A stretch of DNA of 22,982 nt from Actinomycetota bacterium (GCA_005883245.1 VAXT01000049.1:1-22982); one strand, 5' to 3'. Positions 14,042-21,370 are shown, counted from the stretch's first letter. Notes: a model not told the origin generated them from the letters alone. Program-made: numbers and translations.

Positions 14042-14710
14042 ATGATCAACCCTCTGCGCAGCGAGGCCGAGGCGTATCGATTCCTTCTGCTGACGGTGGG
14101 GTACTTCGCGGCGATCGCGATCGCCGCGCTCGCGATCGGGAAGTGGGCCGGGATCATCGTGTTTCTCGCGCTCACGCTCGCGGGGGCTGCGTACGTCGTG
14201 CGCGCGAGGAGGCACGAGCCGCCGAGGCAGGCGGTGCCCGGGCGCCGCGGCCGTGAGAACGAGCGTCGCATCCTCGTGGTCGCCAACGAGACCGTGGGCG
14301 GCGAGCGCCTGCGTGACGAGATCCACCGCCGCTCGGAGGGCTACGACGAGCAGGTGCTCGTCGTCACCCCGGCGCTGAACTCTCCGCTTCGCCACTGGGC
14401 CTCCGACGAGGACAACGCGCGGGTGGAGGCGCAGAAGCGGCTCGACGCGAGCCTGGAGCGCCTGCGGTCCGGCGGGATCGACGCGAGGGGCGAGGTCGGC
14501 GACGCGGAGCCGCTGCAGGCGATGGAGGACGCGCTCCGCCTGTTCGGCGCGGACGAGATCATCATCTCGACCCACCCCGAAGGCCGTTCGCACTGGCTGG
14601 AGAAGAACATCGTCCAAGCGGCCCGAGAGCGCTTCGCCGTCCCGATCACGCATGTCGTCGTTGACCTCGAGGCGGAACGCGAAGAGGTCCGCGACCCGAG
14701 CGCTGGCTAG
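14042..14710 (+). CDS. Two-helix membrane anchor fused to a Usp-like domain
   Basis: 222 residues from ATG 14042, four bases after the coxC stop. Residues 10-56 form a helical hairpin (RFLLLTVGYFAAIAIAALAIG, then AGIIVFLALTLAGAAYVV), followed by an Arg-rich linker. One Usp-like domain (about 75-215) has the same marks as the two copies upstream: RILVVANETVGG, RLDASLERLRSGGIDARG, DEIIISTHPEGRSHWLEKNI and VPITHVVVDL. The gene takes the place where actinobacterial oxidase operons usually have subunit IV (ctaF), so the anchor may be a subunit-IV-like part or just a tether that brings the domain to the oxidase. I do not recognise a published name for it. The TM part shows no cofactor ligands. Confidence 0.75.
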   Translation: MINPLRSEAEAYRFLLLTVGYFAAIAIAALAIGKWAGIIVFLALTLAGAAYVVRARRHEPPRQAVPGRRGRENERRILVVANETVGGERLRDEIHRRSEGYDEQVLVVTPALNSPLRHWASDEDNARVEAQKRLDASLERLRSGGIDARGEVGDAEPLQAMEDALRLFGADEIIISTHPEGRSHWLEKNIVQAARERFAVPITHVVVDLEAEREEVRDPSAG

Positions 14711-14818
14711 GACGATTGGAGCCTTCACGTCAAGTTGCTCAGTGGCATAGCCGAGCAGGCCGAGTTCGATCGCCTACGCCAGAAGCTCTTCGATGACGCA
14801 CGGGCTGCTGCCAAGTGA
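14711..14818 (+). other. Open in-frame stretch after the Usp-like gene, possible gene remnant
   Basis: The frame of the preceding gene stays open past its TAG for 35 codons and ends at TGA 14816-14818. It reads FDRLRQKLFDDARAAAK at its end, which looks like a normal protein C-terminus. There is no ATG or GTG start; the only in-frame candidate is TTG 14735. It could be the tail of a decayed or collapsed gene, or chance. Confidence 0.25.
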
Positions 14819-14829
14819 GACCTCTCGCC

Positions 14830-14856
14830 GCCGCGGCGGGCTTTGCCCGTCGCGGC
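14830..14856. terminator. GC-rich hairpin after the oxidase operon
   Basis: 12-base arms GCCGCGGCGGGC / GCCCGTCGCGGC with one G-T pair and a TTT loop. It follows the last oxidase-operon frame and has no U tail. Likely terminator for the plus strand. Confidence 0.6.
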
Positions 14857-14882
14857 TCAAGCCGCCGGGATTGAAGACCATT

Positions 14883-14931
14883 CGTTGAAAGTCATCATGG
14901 TGCCGGCGAAGCCGGCGCCGGACTTTCAACG
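14883..14931. terminator. Long compound hairpin between the oxidase operon and the cytochrome c gene
   Basis: Outer perfect 11-base inverted repeat CGTTGAAAGTC / GACTTTCAACG (14883-14893, 14921-14931). An inner 9-base stem GGTGCCGGC / GCCGGCGCC around a GAA loop has one G-T pair. The far end is 5 bases from the stop of the minus-strand cytochrome c gene. Likely a bidirectional terminator; a dispersed palindromic repeat is the alternative. Confidence 0.6.
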
Positions 14932-14935
14932 ACAA

Positions 14936-15625
14936 CTACTTCTGCTGTTTGATGAAGTCGACCAGCTGCTGGGCCTGGTCCTTCGGGACTTGGCCCTTCT
15001 TGATCACCGAGGTCATGACGCCCGGCTGGTAGCCCTTCACGACGTCCAGGTCCGGATCGAGGATCGAGTCGAGCAGGTACTTGTCGTCGGCGGTCACCGT
15101 CTTGCCGTTCGTGAGCTGCACCTTGCTCCCGTAGAGCCCCTTGAAGGTCGGGCCGGTCGACTTCGAGCCGTCGAGCGAGTGGCAGCCCTGGCAGCCGAGC
15201 GAGGCGTACAGACCCTGGCCGCCCTTGCCGGCCGAGGCGATGCCCGGGCACGCCTGCTTGTCCGTGCTGGCGGCGCACAGGGCCACGTAGGCGGCGACGT
15301 CATCGGCCTGCTGCCCCTTCACGAGATTCGCCGGCATGCCGCTGCCCGTCGTCGGGTAGCGGATCTGGTCGCGCACGACGTTCTCGATCGCGCTGAGCTT
15401 GTAGTCCTCCGCCTTCGATTGTGCGAATGCGGCGTCGAGGTTCGGGCCGACGGTCCCGCTAGACCGTGCATCCTTCAGCGTGTGACAGCTCCCGCAGCGT
15501 GCGTCCGCGTTGAAGAGCTTCCGGCCGGCGCTCGCGTTTCCGCCTTTCACGGGGCCGCCCGTGCCGCAGCCGGAGGCGATGACGACGATCAGTGCTGCAA
15601 GAAAGACGCCGCTCGCTCGTCGCAA
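14936..15625 (-). CDS. Di-heme cytochrome c lipoprotein
   Basis: 229 residues from TTG 15625. The N-terminal helix ends in a lipobox-like VIASGC (Cys about 20), so it is probably anchored on the outer face of the membrane. There are two cytochrome c domains: CGSCH at 44-48 with candidate Met ligand in GSGMPAN (about 97), and CQGCH at 145-149 with a Met in PGVMTSV. It is of class I type, like electron carriers of respiratory chains. It converges on the oxidase operon, whose subunit II has no fused cytochrome c domain, so it is a plausible electron donor; that is inference. The TTG start lies one base after the STAS gene stop. The long open frame upstream overlaps the STAS gene and is rejected as start region. 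Confidence 0.88.
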   Translation of the reverse strand: MRRASGVFLAALIVVIASGCGTGGPVKGGNASAGRKLFNADARCGSCHTLKDARSSGTVGPNLDAAFAQSKAEDYKLSAIENVVRDQIRYPTTGSGMPANLVKGQQADDVAAYVALCAASTDKQACPGIASAGKGGQGLYASLGCQGCHSLDGSKSTGPTFKGLYGSKVQLTNGKTVTADDKYLLDSILDPDLDVVKGYQPGVMTSVIKKGQVPKDQAQQLVDFIKQQK

Positions 15626-15626
15626 G

Positions 15627-15986
15627 CTAAGACTGGGCAGAGGCGCCGGTCGTGGCCAGAGCCTCGTCGCGAGTCGGATGGATCGTGAAGACGCGGTCGA
15701 GCCCGGTGATCTCGAAGATCTTCGTGATGTTCCGATCACTGCAGACGAGCGAGAGCCGGCCGTCCTGCGTCCGGAGCCGCTTGACCCCGCCGACCAGGAC
15801 GCCGAGGGCCGTCGAGTCGATGAACGTCGTGTTCGTAAAGTCGACGACGACGTCCTTCGCGCCCTTCGCGATCACGTCGAGCAGCTGCTGCTTGAACTCG
15901 GGCGCCGTGTAGAGGTCGACCTCGCCGGCGAGAGCGATCACGTAGGTCGAGTCGTCGACCCTCTCTGTCTGCACGTCGAAGTTCAT
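15627..15986 (-). CDS. STAS-domain protein, anti-sigma factor antagonist type
   Basis: 119 residues, one STAS domain of the SpoIIAA/RsbV kind. ALAGEVDLYTAPEF at about 18-31 and the phosphorylation loop TFIDSTALGVLVGG (Ser about 58) are both intact. Such proteins bind an anti-sigma kinase when unphosphorylated and free a stress sigma factor. No kinase or sigma gene is nearby, so partners are unknown. ATG 15986 is preceded by GGAGGGG. The cytochrome c gene follows at once, so the two are probably translated together, an unusual pair. Confidence 0.9.
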   Translation of the reverse strand: MNFDVQTERVDDSTYVIALAGEVDLYTAPEFKQQLLDVIAKGAKDVVVDFTNTTFIDSTALGVLVGGVKRLRTQDGRLSLVCSDRNITKIFEITGLDRVFTIHPTRDEALATTGASAQS

Positions 15987-16012
15987 AGCCCCTCCACCGC
16001 GGCGGAGTCTAA

Positions 16013-16062
16013 GGCATCGCTTGCGATGCCGTCCTCAGGATGCCGGGCTCTGCTCGGCATCC
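16013..16062. terminator. Two hairpins sharing a GATGCC/GGCATC word
   Basis: GGCATCGC-TT-GCGATGCC (16013-16030) is followed by GGATGCCG / CGGCATCC (16038-16045, 16055-16062). They lie in the 121-base gap between the TPR gene and the STAS gene, both on the minus strand. A terminator for the former or a leader of the latter fits. The shared word also allows the two hairpins to pair with each other. Confidence 0.45.
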
Positions 16063-16107
16063 GTCTGAACTGACCGGTCGATCCGCGCGAACCTCACCAC
16101 GCACGCT

Positions 16108-16971
16108 CTAACCCGACGGCTGCTGCGACTTCAGGTACTGGATCTCCTGGCGGGCCTGCGCGGCCTCGGCGCTGTCGGGTGAGAGCTTGATCACCTTGCG
16201 GTAGGCCTTGAGCGCCACCGGGTTGTTGCGGGACTGGAGCGCGGCGTTCGCGAGCAGGAGCTGGAGCAGGACGTCGTTCGGCGTGTGCGCCGCGAGCTGC
16301 TGGTAGAGCTGGGTCGCACGCGCGTACGAGCCCTGGAGGCCCGCGTAGAGCTGCGTCAGCTTCTGGTTGGCCGAGGTCTGCAGCTCCGTGTCGATCTTGC
16401 CGGGCTGAAGCGCGCGCCCGAGCAGCGAGTTTCCCGGAGGCGCGAACGTCGTGCCGCCAGTGCTCGAGGTCACCTCGTCCTGGATCACGGTCGCCTGGTC
16501 GCGCTGCCGGCTCGCTCGGCCCTCGTAGTCGCCGGCCACGGTTCGCATGTAGTCGTAGTCGTTCGGGCGAACCTTCAAGTACTGCTCGCCGGCCGAGATC
16601 GCCTGGTCGACCTTGCCGTCCTGGCGATACGCATCCGCCAGCTCCTTGTACGCCACGAGGTCGCCCTTCTTGATCTTGCCCTGCGCGTCGCTCACGGAGG
16701 GCCCGCTCGAGCCGCCCCCGCCGCCCTGCAGGAGGTCGCCGAGACCTGCGCCCCCGCCGCTCCCGACGCCGAAGACGACGAAGCCGACCGCGAAGCTGAG
16801 CGCGAGGAAGATGAAGACCCACTTGGCCTGGCGCCGCAGCTTCGGGAAGAACATTTCTCCCTCGATCGCGCTGTACTCGGTGCGCGCCGGCGTAGAGCGC
16901 GACCGCTCGCGCGGCCGAGGCGCTTTCCGCACAGGGGTCTGGCTGCTACGTCGTGCTCCGGAACGGGCCAC
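16108..16971 (-). CDS. Membrane-anchored TPR protein
   Basis: 287 residues from GTG 16971. The N-terminal 48 residues are very basic and cytoplasmic (RRSSQTPVRKAPRPRERSRS). One transmembrane helix follows (about 51-70, WVFIFLALSFAVGFVVFGVG), then a Gly/Ser-rich linker. The rest, outside if the positive-inside rule holds, is helical with TPR-like repeats: AYKELADAYRQDGKVDQAISAGEQYLKVRPND, YARATQLYQQLAAHTPND and ALKAYRKVIKLSPDSAEAAQARQEI. It probably serves as a protein-interaction scaffold; no enzyme motif is seen. It starts 4 bases after the adenosine-deaminase stop, so it is in the same operon. Specific partner unknown. Confidence 0.82.
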   Translation of the reverse strand: MARSGARRSSQTPVRKAPRPRERSRSTPARTEYSAIEGEMFFPKLRRQAKWVFIFLALSFAVGFVVFGVGSGGGAGLGDLLQGGGGGSSGPSVSDAQGKIKKGDLVAYKELADAYRQDGKVDQAISAGEQYLKVRPNDYDYMRTVAGDYEGRASRQRDQATVIQDEVTSSTGGTTFAPPGNSLLGRALQPGKIDTELQTSANQKLTQLYAGLQGSYARATQLYQQLAAHTPNDVLLQLLLANAALQSRNNPVALKAYRKVIKLSPDSAEAAQARQEIQYLKSQQPSG

Positions 16972-16975
16972 GGTC

Positions 16976-17974
16976 CTAGACTAGCTCGGCTTCGGGGACT
17001 TCCGCCCAGTCGAAGCCGTTTCCGAGCCCGCGCAGACGGTCGCGCGTCGCCTCGTCGCAGAGCGCGCCGGCGAGGCCGGCTTCGAATGCTGTGCGGGGGT
17101 CGACGCCCAGGGAGCGTGCCGCTTCGTAGTCCCGCGTCAGGTCGGTGTCGAACATCGCGGGGTCGTCGGTCGAGATCGAGCAGAGCACCCCCGCCTCGAC
17201 GAGCTTCGGCAACGGGTGCTGCTCGAGCGAGGGCACCGCTCGGGTCCGCACGTTCGAGATCGGCGTCACGTCGAGGACGATCCCGCGCTCGGCGAGCTCG
17301 GCCACGAGCTCGGGATCCTCGATAGCGCGGAACCCGTGTCTGATGCGATCGGCCTGGAGGGCGTCGAGAGCGCCGCGGATCGACTTCGGCCCCACGACTT
17401 CGCCGGCGTGCGGGACCGAGCCGAGGCCCTCCGCCTTGGCCAGCGCGAAGACCTCCGCGTGCGGCTCGGGCGGAAACTGCGCCTCGAGGCCTCCGAGCCC
17501 GACGCCGACAATTCCGCGATCCGCGTACTTGGCCGAGTACCTGACGACCGTCTCCGCGACGTCCTGTGGCGCGCCGCGGTAGATGTCGGGCGTGAGGCGG
17601 ACGGTTACGCCGTGGCGCTCCTCGGCCTCCTGCGCTCCGTCGCAGTAACCGCTGAAGATCTCGTCCCAGTCCACCCCGCGGGAGATCCGCTCCGCCGGGG
17701 AAAAGATCGCCTCGAGATAGACGGCTCCGTGTGACGCGGCCTCCCCCGCATAGTCGACGACGACTCGGCGGAAGTCGTCAGCCGACCGCATCGCATGTGT
17801 CGTCATGATCCAGACCTCGATGAAGTGCTCGAAGTCGCGGTACTCGTAGAGCTCGGCGAGGCCTTCGACGGTGTCCGCGGGAAGCGGGTAGTCGTTCCGG
17901 CGCGCGACCTCGAGCAAGGTCGCCGCCCGTACCGTCCCCTCGAGGTGGACGTGAAGCTCGATCTTTGGGTACAT
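16976..17974 (-). CDS. Adenosine deaminase family protein
   Basis: 332 residues. Metal and catalytic residues are all present: HVHLEG (His 8 and 10), VPHAGE (His 189, Glu 192), RIRHGF (His 213) and STDDPAMF (Asp 270-271). Adenosine deaminase converts adenosine to inosine in the cytoplasm. The same family includes aminodeoxyfutalosine deaminase of menaquinone synthesis and adenine deaminases, and the sequence alone does not separate them; no other futalosine-pathway gene is in the window. ATG 17974 shares a base with the tatC stop (TGATG), so translation is coupled with tatC. The open frame upstream is a shadow of tatC. Confidence 0.88.
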   Translation of the reverse strand: MYPKIELHVHLEGTVRAATLLEVARRNDYPLPADTVEGLAELYEYRDFEHFIEVWIMTTHAMRSADDFRRVVVDYAGEAASHGAVYLEAIFSPAERISRGVDWDEIFSGYCDGAQEAEERHGVTVRLTPDIYRGAPQDVAETVVRYSAKYADRGIVGVGLGGLEAQFPPEPHAEVFALAKAEGLGSVPHAGEVVGPKSIRGALDALQADRIRHGFRAIEDPELVAELAERGIVLDVTPISNVRTRAVPSLEQHPLPKLVEAGVLCSISTDDPAMFDTDLTRDYEAARSLGVDPRTAFEAGLAGALCDEATRDRLRGLGNGFDWAEVPEAELV

Positions 17975-18756
17975 CAGCTGTCGCCGGTTCCGGTGAGCGG
18001 CCGGCCGGGGAGGACACCCTGAGCGGCCCAGCGCTTCTCGAAGAAGACCGCGGCCCAGATCGAGCCCTCGAAGAGCAGCAGGACGGGAATCGCCTGGAGC
18101 CCCATCGAGACGAAGTCGACGCCCGGGAGCAGGACGACGATGATGATGCAGATCCCGACCCCCATCCTGCGGTTGCTGCGTAGGTGCGCCGCCGAGACGA
18201 TCCCGAGGCGCACGAGGCCGAGGATGAAGATCGGCAGCTCGAACAGGATCCCGCAGGCGAGGATCGTGACGATCGCGAACGAGTAGTAGTCCTTGGCCCG
18301 CACCTGCGCGTTGTAGAGGTCGGAGTCGAAGTTGAGCAGGAAGGGGATCGCGGTCGGGAGCACGACCCAGTAGGCGAAGGCCATCCCGATCGCGAGGAGC
18401 ACCGTCGCGGCGATCACGAGGTGCACGACGGTTCGCTGGTGCCGCTCCTCGAGCGCCGGCGCGAGGAAGGCCCACAGCTGCCAGACGAGGACGGGGATCG
18501 CGAGCGCGATCGCGGCGTAGAACGCGACGTTGAACGACGTCGTGAACGGCTCCGTCGGGCTGAGCGTGATCGGCTTCGTGTCGTCCGGGAGCGGCCTGGA
18601 GAGCCAGCCGATGATCGTGTCCCGGAACGCATACGTGATGATGAAGAGGATCACGACCGCTCCCAGCGAGATGATCAGGCGCGTCCGCAGCTCCTCGAGA
18701 TGCTCGACGAGCGACGCTTCCTCACCATGAGCGAGGCGCCGCGGCAGTCTCGTCAT
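17974..18756 (-). CDS. tatC: Sec-independent translocase subunit TatC
   Basis: 260 residues and six transmembrane helices. The cytoplasmic N-terminus carries the signature SLVEHLEELRTRLIIS, and the first loop has LSPTEPFTTSFNVAFYAAI. FELPIFILGLVRLGIV is the conserved fourth-helix region. TatC binds twin-arginine signal peptides and, with TatA, moves folded proteins across the membrane. It begins three bases after the tatA stop. I see no tatB; many Gram-positive bacteria use a two-part TatAC system. Confidence 0.95.
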   Translation of the reverse strand: MTRLPRRLAHGEEASLVEHLEELRTRLIISLGAVVILFIITYAFRDTIIGWLSRPLPDDTKPITLSPTEPFTTSFNVAFYAAIALAIPVLVWQLWAFLAPALEERHQRTVVHLVIAATVLLAIGMAFAYWVVLPTAIPFLLNFDSDLYNAQVRAKDYYSFAIVTILACGILFELPIFILGLVRLGIVSAAHLRSNRRMGVGICIIIVVLLPGVDFVSMGLQAIPVLLLFEGSIWAAVFFEKRWAAQGVLPGRPLTGTGDS

Positions 18757-18759
18757 TGG

Positions 18760-18993
18760 CTAGGAGACTGAGTCGCGTTCGCGCGGCGGCGGTGCCGGGA
18801 CGGGCTCGTCGTCGGCCGCCGGTGGCAGCTCGCGCGGCTCGTCGTCGTCGTCCTTGCCCGTGATCGAGTCCTTGAACTCGCGCATCCCCTTGCCGAGCGA
18901 CCGTCCCATCTCGGGAAGCCGCTTCGGCCCGAAGACCACGAGCAGGACGATCAGGATGATGATCGCGCCCTGCCAGCCGATGTTTCCGGGCAT
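18760..18993 (-). CDS. tatA: Sec-independent translocase subunit TatA
   Basis: 77 residues. One N-terminal helix (IGWQGAIIILIVLLVVFGPKRLPEMG) with the FGPKRLPE hinge is followed by the amphipathic helix RSLGKGMREFKDSI and an acidic, proline-rich tail. TatA oligomers form the translocation path. First gene of a probable minus-strand operon with tatC and the adenosine-deaminase-family gene. Confidence 0.95.
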   Translation of the reverse strand: MPGNIGWQGAIIILIVLLVVFGPKRLPEMGRSLGKGMREFKDSITGKDDDDEPRELPPAADDEPVPAPPPRERDSVS

Positions 18994-19093
18994 CGACCAA
19001 GAGTAGCACTGTCGGCGGCCGGGAAAGGGTTAGCTACGATGACACGAAGCGAAGCGAAAACCCGCTTCGGGAAAGGGTTTTGGACCGCACAAA
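18994..19093 (+). promoter_or_regulatory. tatA/sufC divergent promoter region with paired repeats
   Basis: TACGAT at 19035-19040 is a good -10 candidate for sufC. A 12-base direct repeat CGGGAAAGGGTT occurs at 19020-19031 and 19068-19079, start to start 48 bases apart. Between the copies lies an inverted repeat CGAAGCG-aaaacc-CGCTTCG (19050-19069). The first copy lies just upstream of the -10 and the second just before the sufC start, which fits an operator pair, but the regulator is unknown; no sufR-like gene is in the window. Confidence 0.5.
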
Positions 19094-19867
19094 GTGGCAC
19101 TGCTGGAGCTAAACGACCTGCGCGTCTCACTCGAGGACGGCACCGAGATCGTCAAGGGCGTCGACCTCGACGTGAGCCCTGGTGAGATCCACGCGCTGAT
19201 GGGCCCGAACGGCTCGGGCAAGTCGTCGCTTGCCTACGCGCTGATGGGCCACCCCGCCTACGAGATCACGGGCGGCGAGGCGCTCTTCGACGGGCAGGAC
19301 GTGTCCGAGATGGGCGCCGACAAACGCGCGCAGGCGGGTCTCTTCCTCGCCTTCCAGTACCCGCACGCGATCCCGGGGGTGACCGTCACGAGCTTCCTCC
19401 GCTCGGCGATCAACGCGATCCGCAAGGCGCGCGCCGGCGGCGAGGACGATCCGGTTCCGATTCCCGAGTTCCGCAAGGAGCTGCTCGAAGCGATGGAGCA
19501 CCTGAAAATCCCGCGCGAGCTCGCGCAGCGCTATCTCAACGACGGCTTCTCGGGCGGCGAGAAGAAGCGCGTCGAGATCCTGCAGATGGCGATGCTGAAG
19601 CCGCGGATCGCGGTGCTCGACGAGACCGATTCAGGGCTCGACATCGACGCGCTACGCATCGTCGCGAACGGCGTCCGCGAGCTCGTCGGCCCCGAGACCG
19701 GAGCGCTCGTGATCACGCACTACCAGCGGATCCTGAATCACATCAAGCCCGATTTCGTGCACGTCTTCGTCGACGGGCGTATTGTTGAAGAAGGCGGGCC
19801 CGAGCTCGCGCACAAGCTCGAAGAGGAGGGCTATGAGGCCTTCCTCCCGGAAGGAGCTGAAGCGTAA
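19094..19867 (+). CDS. sufC: Fe-S cluster assembly ATPase SufC
   Basis: 257 residues. ABC-type ATPase with Walker A GPNGSGKSS (37-45), Q-loop in FLAFQYPHAIPG, signature FSGGEKKRVEI, Walker B IAVLDETDSGLD and switch His in VITHYQRIL, all intact. The EKK after the signature and the DETDSGLD word are typical of SufC rather than transporters. It binds SufB and SufD and drives the scaffold cycle in the cytoplasm. Start GTG 19094. The TAA stop shares one base with the presumed sufB start. Confidence 0.96.
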   Translation: MALLELNDLRVSLEDGTEIVKGVDLDVSPGEIHALMGPNGSGKSSLAYALMGHPAYEITGGEALFDGQDVSEMGADKRAQAGLFLAFQYPHAIPGVTVTSFLRSAINAIRKARAGGEDDPVPIPEFRKELLEAMEHLKIPRELAQRYLNDGFSGGEKKRVEILQMAMLKPRIAVLDETDSGLDIDALRIVANGVRELVGPETGALVITHYQRILNHIKPDFVHVFVDGRIVEEGGPELAHKLEEEGYEAFLPEGAEA

Positions 19868-21279
19868 TCGCTTCTACAGAAACCGAAGTTGTTGCCGGTA
19901 TAGGCAACGAGTACAAGTACGGATTCCACGACCCCGAGGACTACTTCTTCAAGTCGGGCCGTGGGCTCACGCCCGAGCTCGTCGCGGCGATCTCCGAGCA
20001 CAAGAGCGAGCCCGACTGGATGCGCAAGTTCCGGCTCAAGTCGCTCGAGTACTTCCAGGCGCGGCCGCTTCCCGCTTGGGGCGGCGATCTGACCGGGATC
20101 GACTTCGACAACATCTTCTATTACATCCGGCCGACCGAGAAGCAGGCGAGCTCGTGGGAAGACCTGCCGCCGGACATCAAGAACACCTGGGACAAGCTCG
20201 GCATCCCCGAGGCGGAGAAGAAGTACCTCGCGGGAGTCGGGGCGCAGTACGAGTCCGAGGTCGTCTACCACAAGCTCAAGGAGGATCTCGAGGCCCAGGG
20301 CGTGCTCTTCCTGGACATGGACTCCGGGCTGCGTGAGCACGAGGAGCTCGTCAAGGAGTACTTCGGCAAGATCATTCCGCAGAACGACAACAAGTTCGCG
20401 GCACTGAACTCGGCCGTCTGGTCGGGCGGCTCGTTCATCTACGTGCCGCCGGGCGTCAAGGTCGAGATGCCGCTCCAGGCCTACTTCCGGATCAACGCCG
20501 AGAACATGGGCCAGTTCGAGCGCACGCTGATCATCGTCGACGAAGGCGCGTACGTGCACTACGTCGAGGGCTGCACGGCGCCGGTCTACTCGTCCGACTC
20601 GCTGCACTCGGCCGTCGTCGAGATCATCGTCAAGCCCGGCGCACGCTGCCGCTACACGACGATCCAGAACTGGTCGAACAACGTCTACAACCTCGTCACG
20701 AAGCGCGCCGTCGCGTACGAGAACGCGACGATGGAGTGGGTCGACGCGAACCTGGGCTCGAAGCTGACGATGAAGTACCCGGCGATCTGGCTGATGGGCG
20801 AGGGCGCCCACGGCGAGGTGCTTTCGATCGCGTTCGGCGGCAAGGACCAGCATCTCGACGCGGGTGGCAAGGCCGTCCACTACGCGCCGCACACCTCCTC
20901 GATCATCACGTCGAAGTCGATCTCGAAGGACGGCGGGCGCGCCTCGTACCGCGGGCTGCTCGAGGTGGCGAAGGGCGCGGTCGGCTCGAAGTCGAAGGTC
21001 GTCTGCGACGCGCTGATCCTCGACGAGGACTCGCGCTCGGACACGTATCCGTACATCCGGATCGACGAGTCCAACGTGGACATCGGCCACGAGGCTACGG
21101 TCTCGAAGATCGGTGAGGAGCAGCTCTTCTACCTGATGTCGCGCGGCCTGTCCGAGGCGGAGGCCTCCGCGATGGTCGTCTCCGGGTTCGTGGAGCCGAT
21201 CACGAAGGAGCTCCCGCTGGAGTACGCCGTCGAGATGAACCGCCTGATCCAGCTCCAGATGGAGGGCTCGGTCGGTTGA
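19867..21279 (+). CDS. sufB: Fe-S cluster scaffold SufB, apparently starting at ATC
   Basis: 470 residues if it starts at ATC 19867. The conserved N-terminus (ASTETEVVAGIGNEYKYG, FHDPEDYFFKSGRGLTPELV) is in frame well before the first ATG at 20020, which would cut off 51 residues. No ATG, GTG or TTG exists between the in-frame TGA at 19858 and 20020. ATC 19867 overlaps the sufC TAA as TAATC, where TAATG would be expected, and GGAAGGAG lies 10 bases upstream. The rest is a full SufB: IYVPPGVKVEMPLQAYFRIN, YVEGCTAP, SWxG-type core QNWSNNVYNLVTKRA, and HEATVSKIGEEQLFYLMSRG. It builds nascent Fe-S clusters with SufC and SufD. Either a rare start codon or a one-base error explains the ATC. Confidence 0.93.
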   Translation: MASTETEVVAGIGNEYKYGFHDPEDYFFKSGRGLTPELVAAISEHKSEPDWMRKFRLKSLEYFQARPLPAWGGDLTGIDFDNIFYYIRPTEKQASSWEDLPPDIKNTWDKLGIPEAEKKYLAGVGAQYESEVVYHKLKEDLEAQGVLFLDMDSGLREHEELVKEYFGKIIPQNDNKFAALNSAVWSGGSFIYVPPGVKVEMPLQAYFRINAENMGQFERTLIIVDEGAYVHYVEGCTAPVYSSDSLHSAVVEIIVKPGARCRYTTIQNWSNNVYNLVTKRAVAYENATMEWVDANLGSKLTMKYPAIWLMGEGAHGEVLSIAFGGKDQHLDAGGKAVHYAPHTSSIITSKSISKDGGRASYRGLLEVAKGAVGSKSKVVCDALILDEDSRSDTYPYIRIDESNVDIGHEATVSKIGEEQLFYLMSRGLSEAEASAMVVSGFVEPITKELPLEYAVEMNRLIQLQMEGSVG

Positions 21280-21370
21280 TCGAGCGGACCGACTTCATGT
21301 CGGTGCCGGTGCAGGATATGAAGGGAACGCGCTGATGCTCCTCCGCCGGTACGCGCCCCCAGATGCGTAG
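21276..21370 (+). pseudogene. Remnant of a VOC/glyoxalase-family gene
   Basis: Starts at TTG 21276, overlapping the sufB TGA (TTGA) as other genes here do. It reads (M)IERTDFMSVPVQDMK, the usual first strand of glyoxalase/bleomycin-resistance proteins. Then, in another frame from 21323, comes GNALMLLRRYAPPDA and stop TAG 21368-21370, which matches the usual last strand (DGNALMLHxRYAP). The middle of the domain, about 100 residues, is missing and the frame does not match across the join (near 21318-21325). The stop overlaps the sufD start by 8 bases. So an intact gene once stood, or stands, between sufB and sufD. Confidence 0.7.

Noticed and set aside
20020..21279. sufB starting at ATG 20020
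   Set aside because: It would remove 51 conserved residues of SufB.
21335..21370. Short ATG frame before sufD as a leader peptide
   Set aside because: Its sequence matches the C-terminal strand of a VOC protein, so a gene remnant explains it better.
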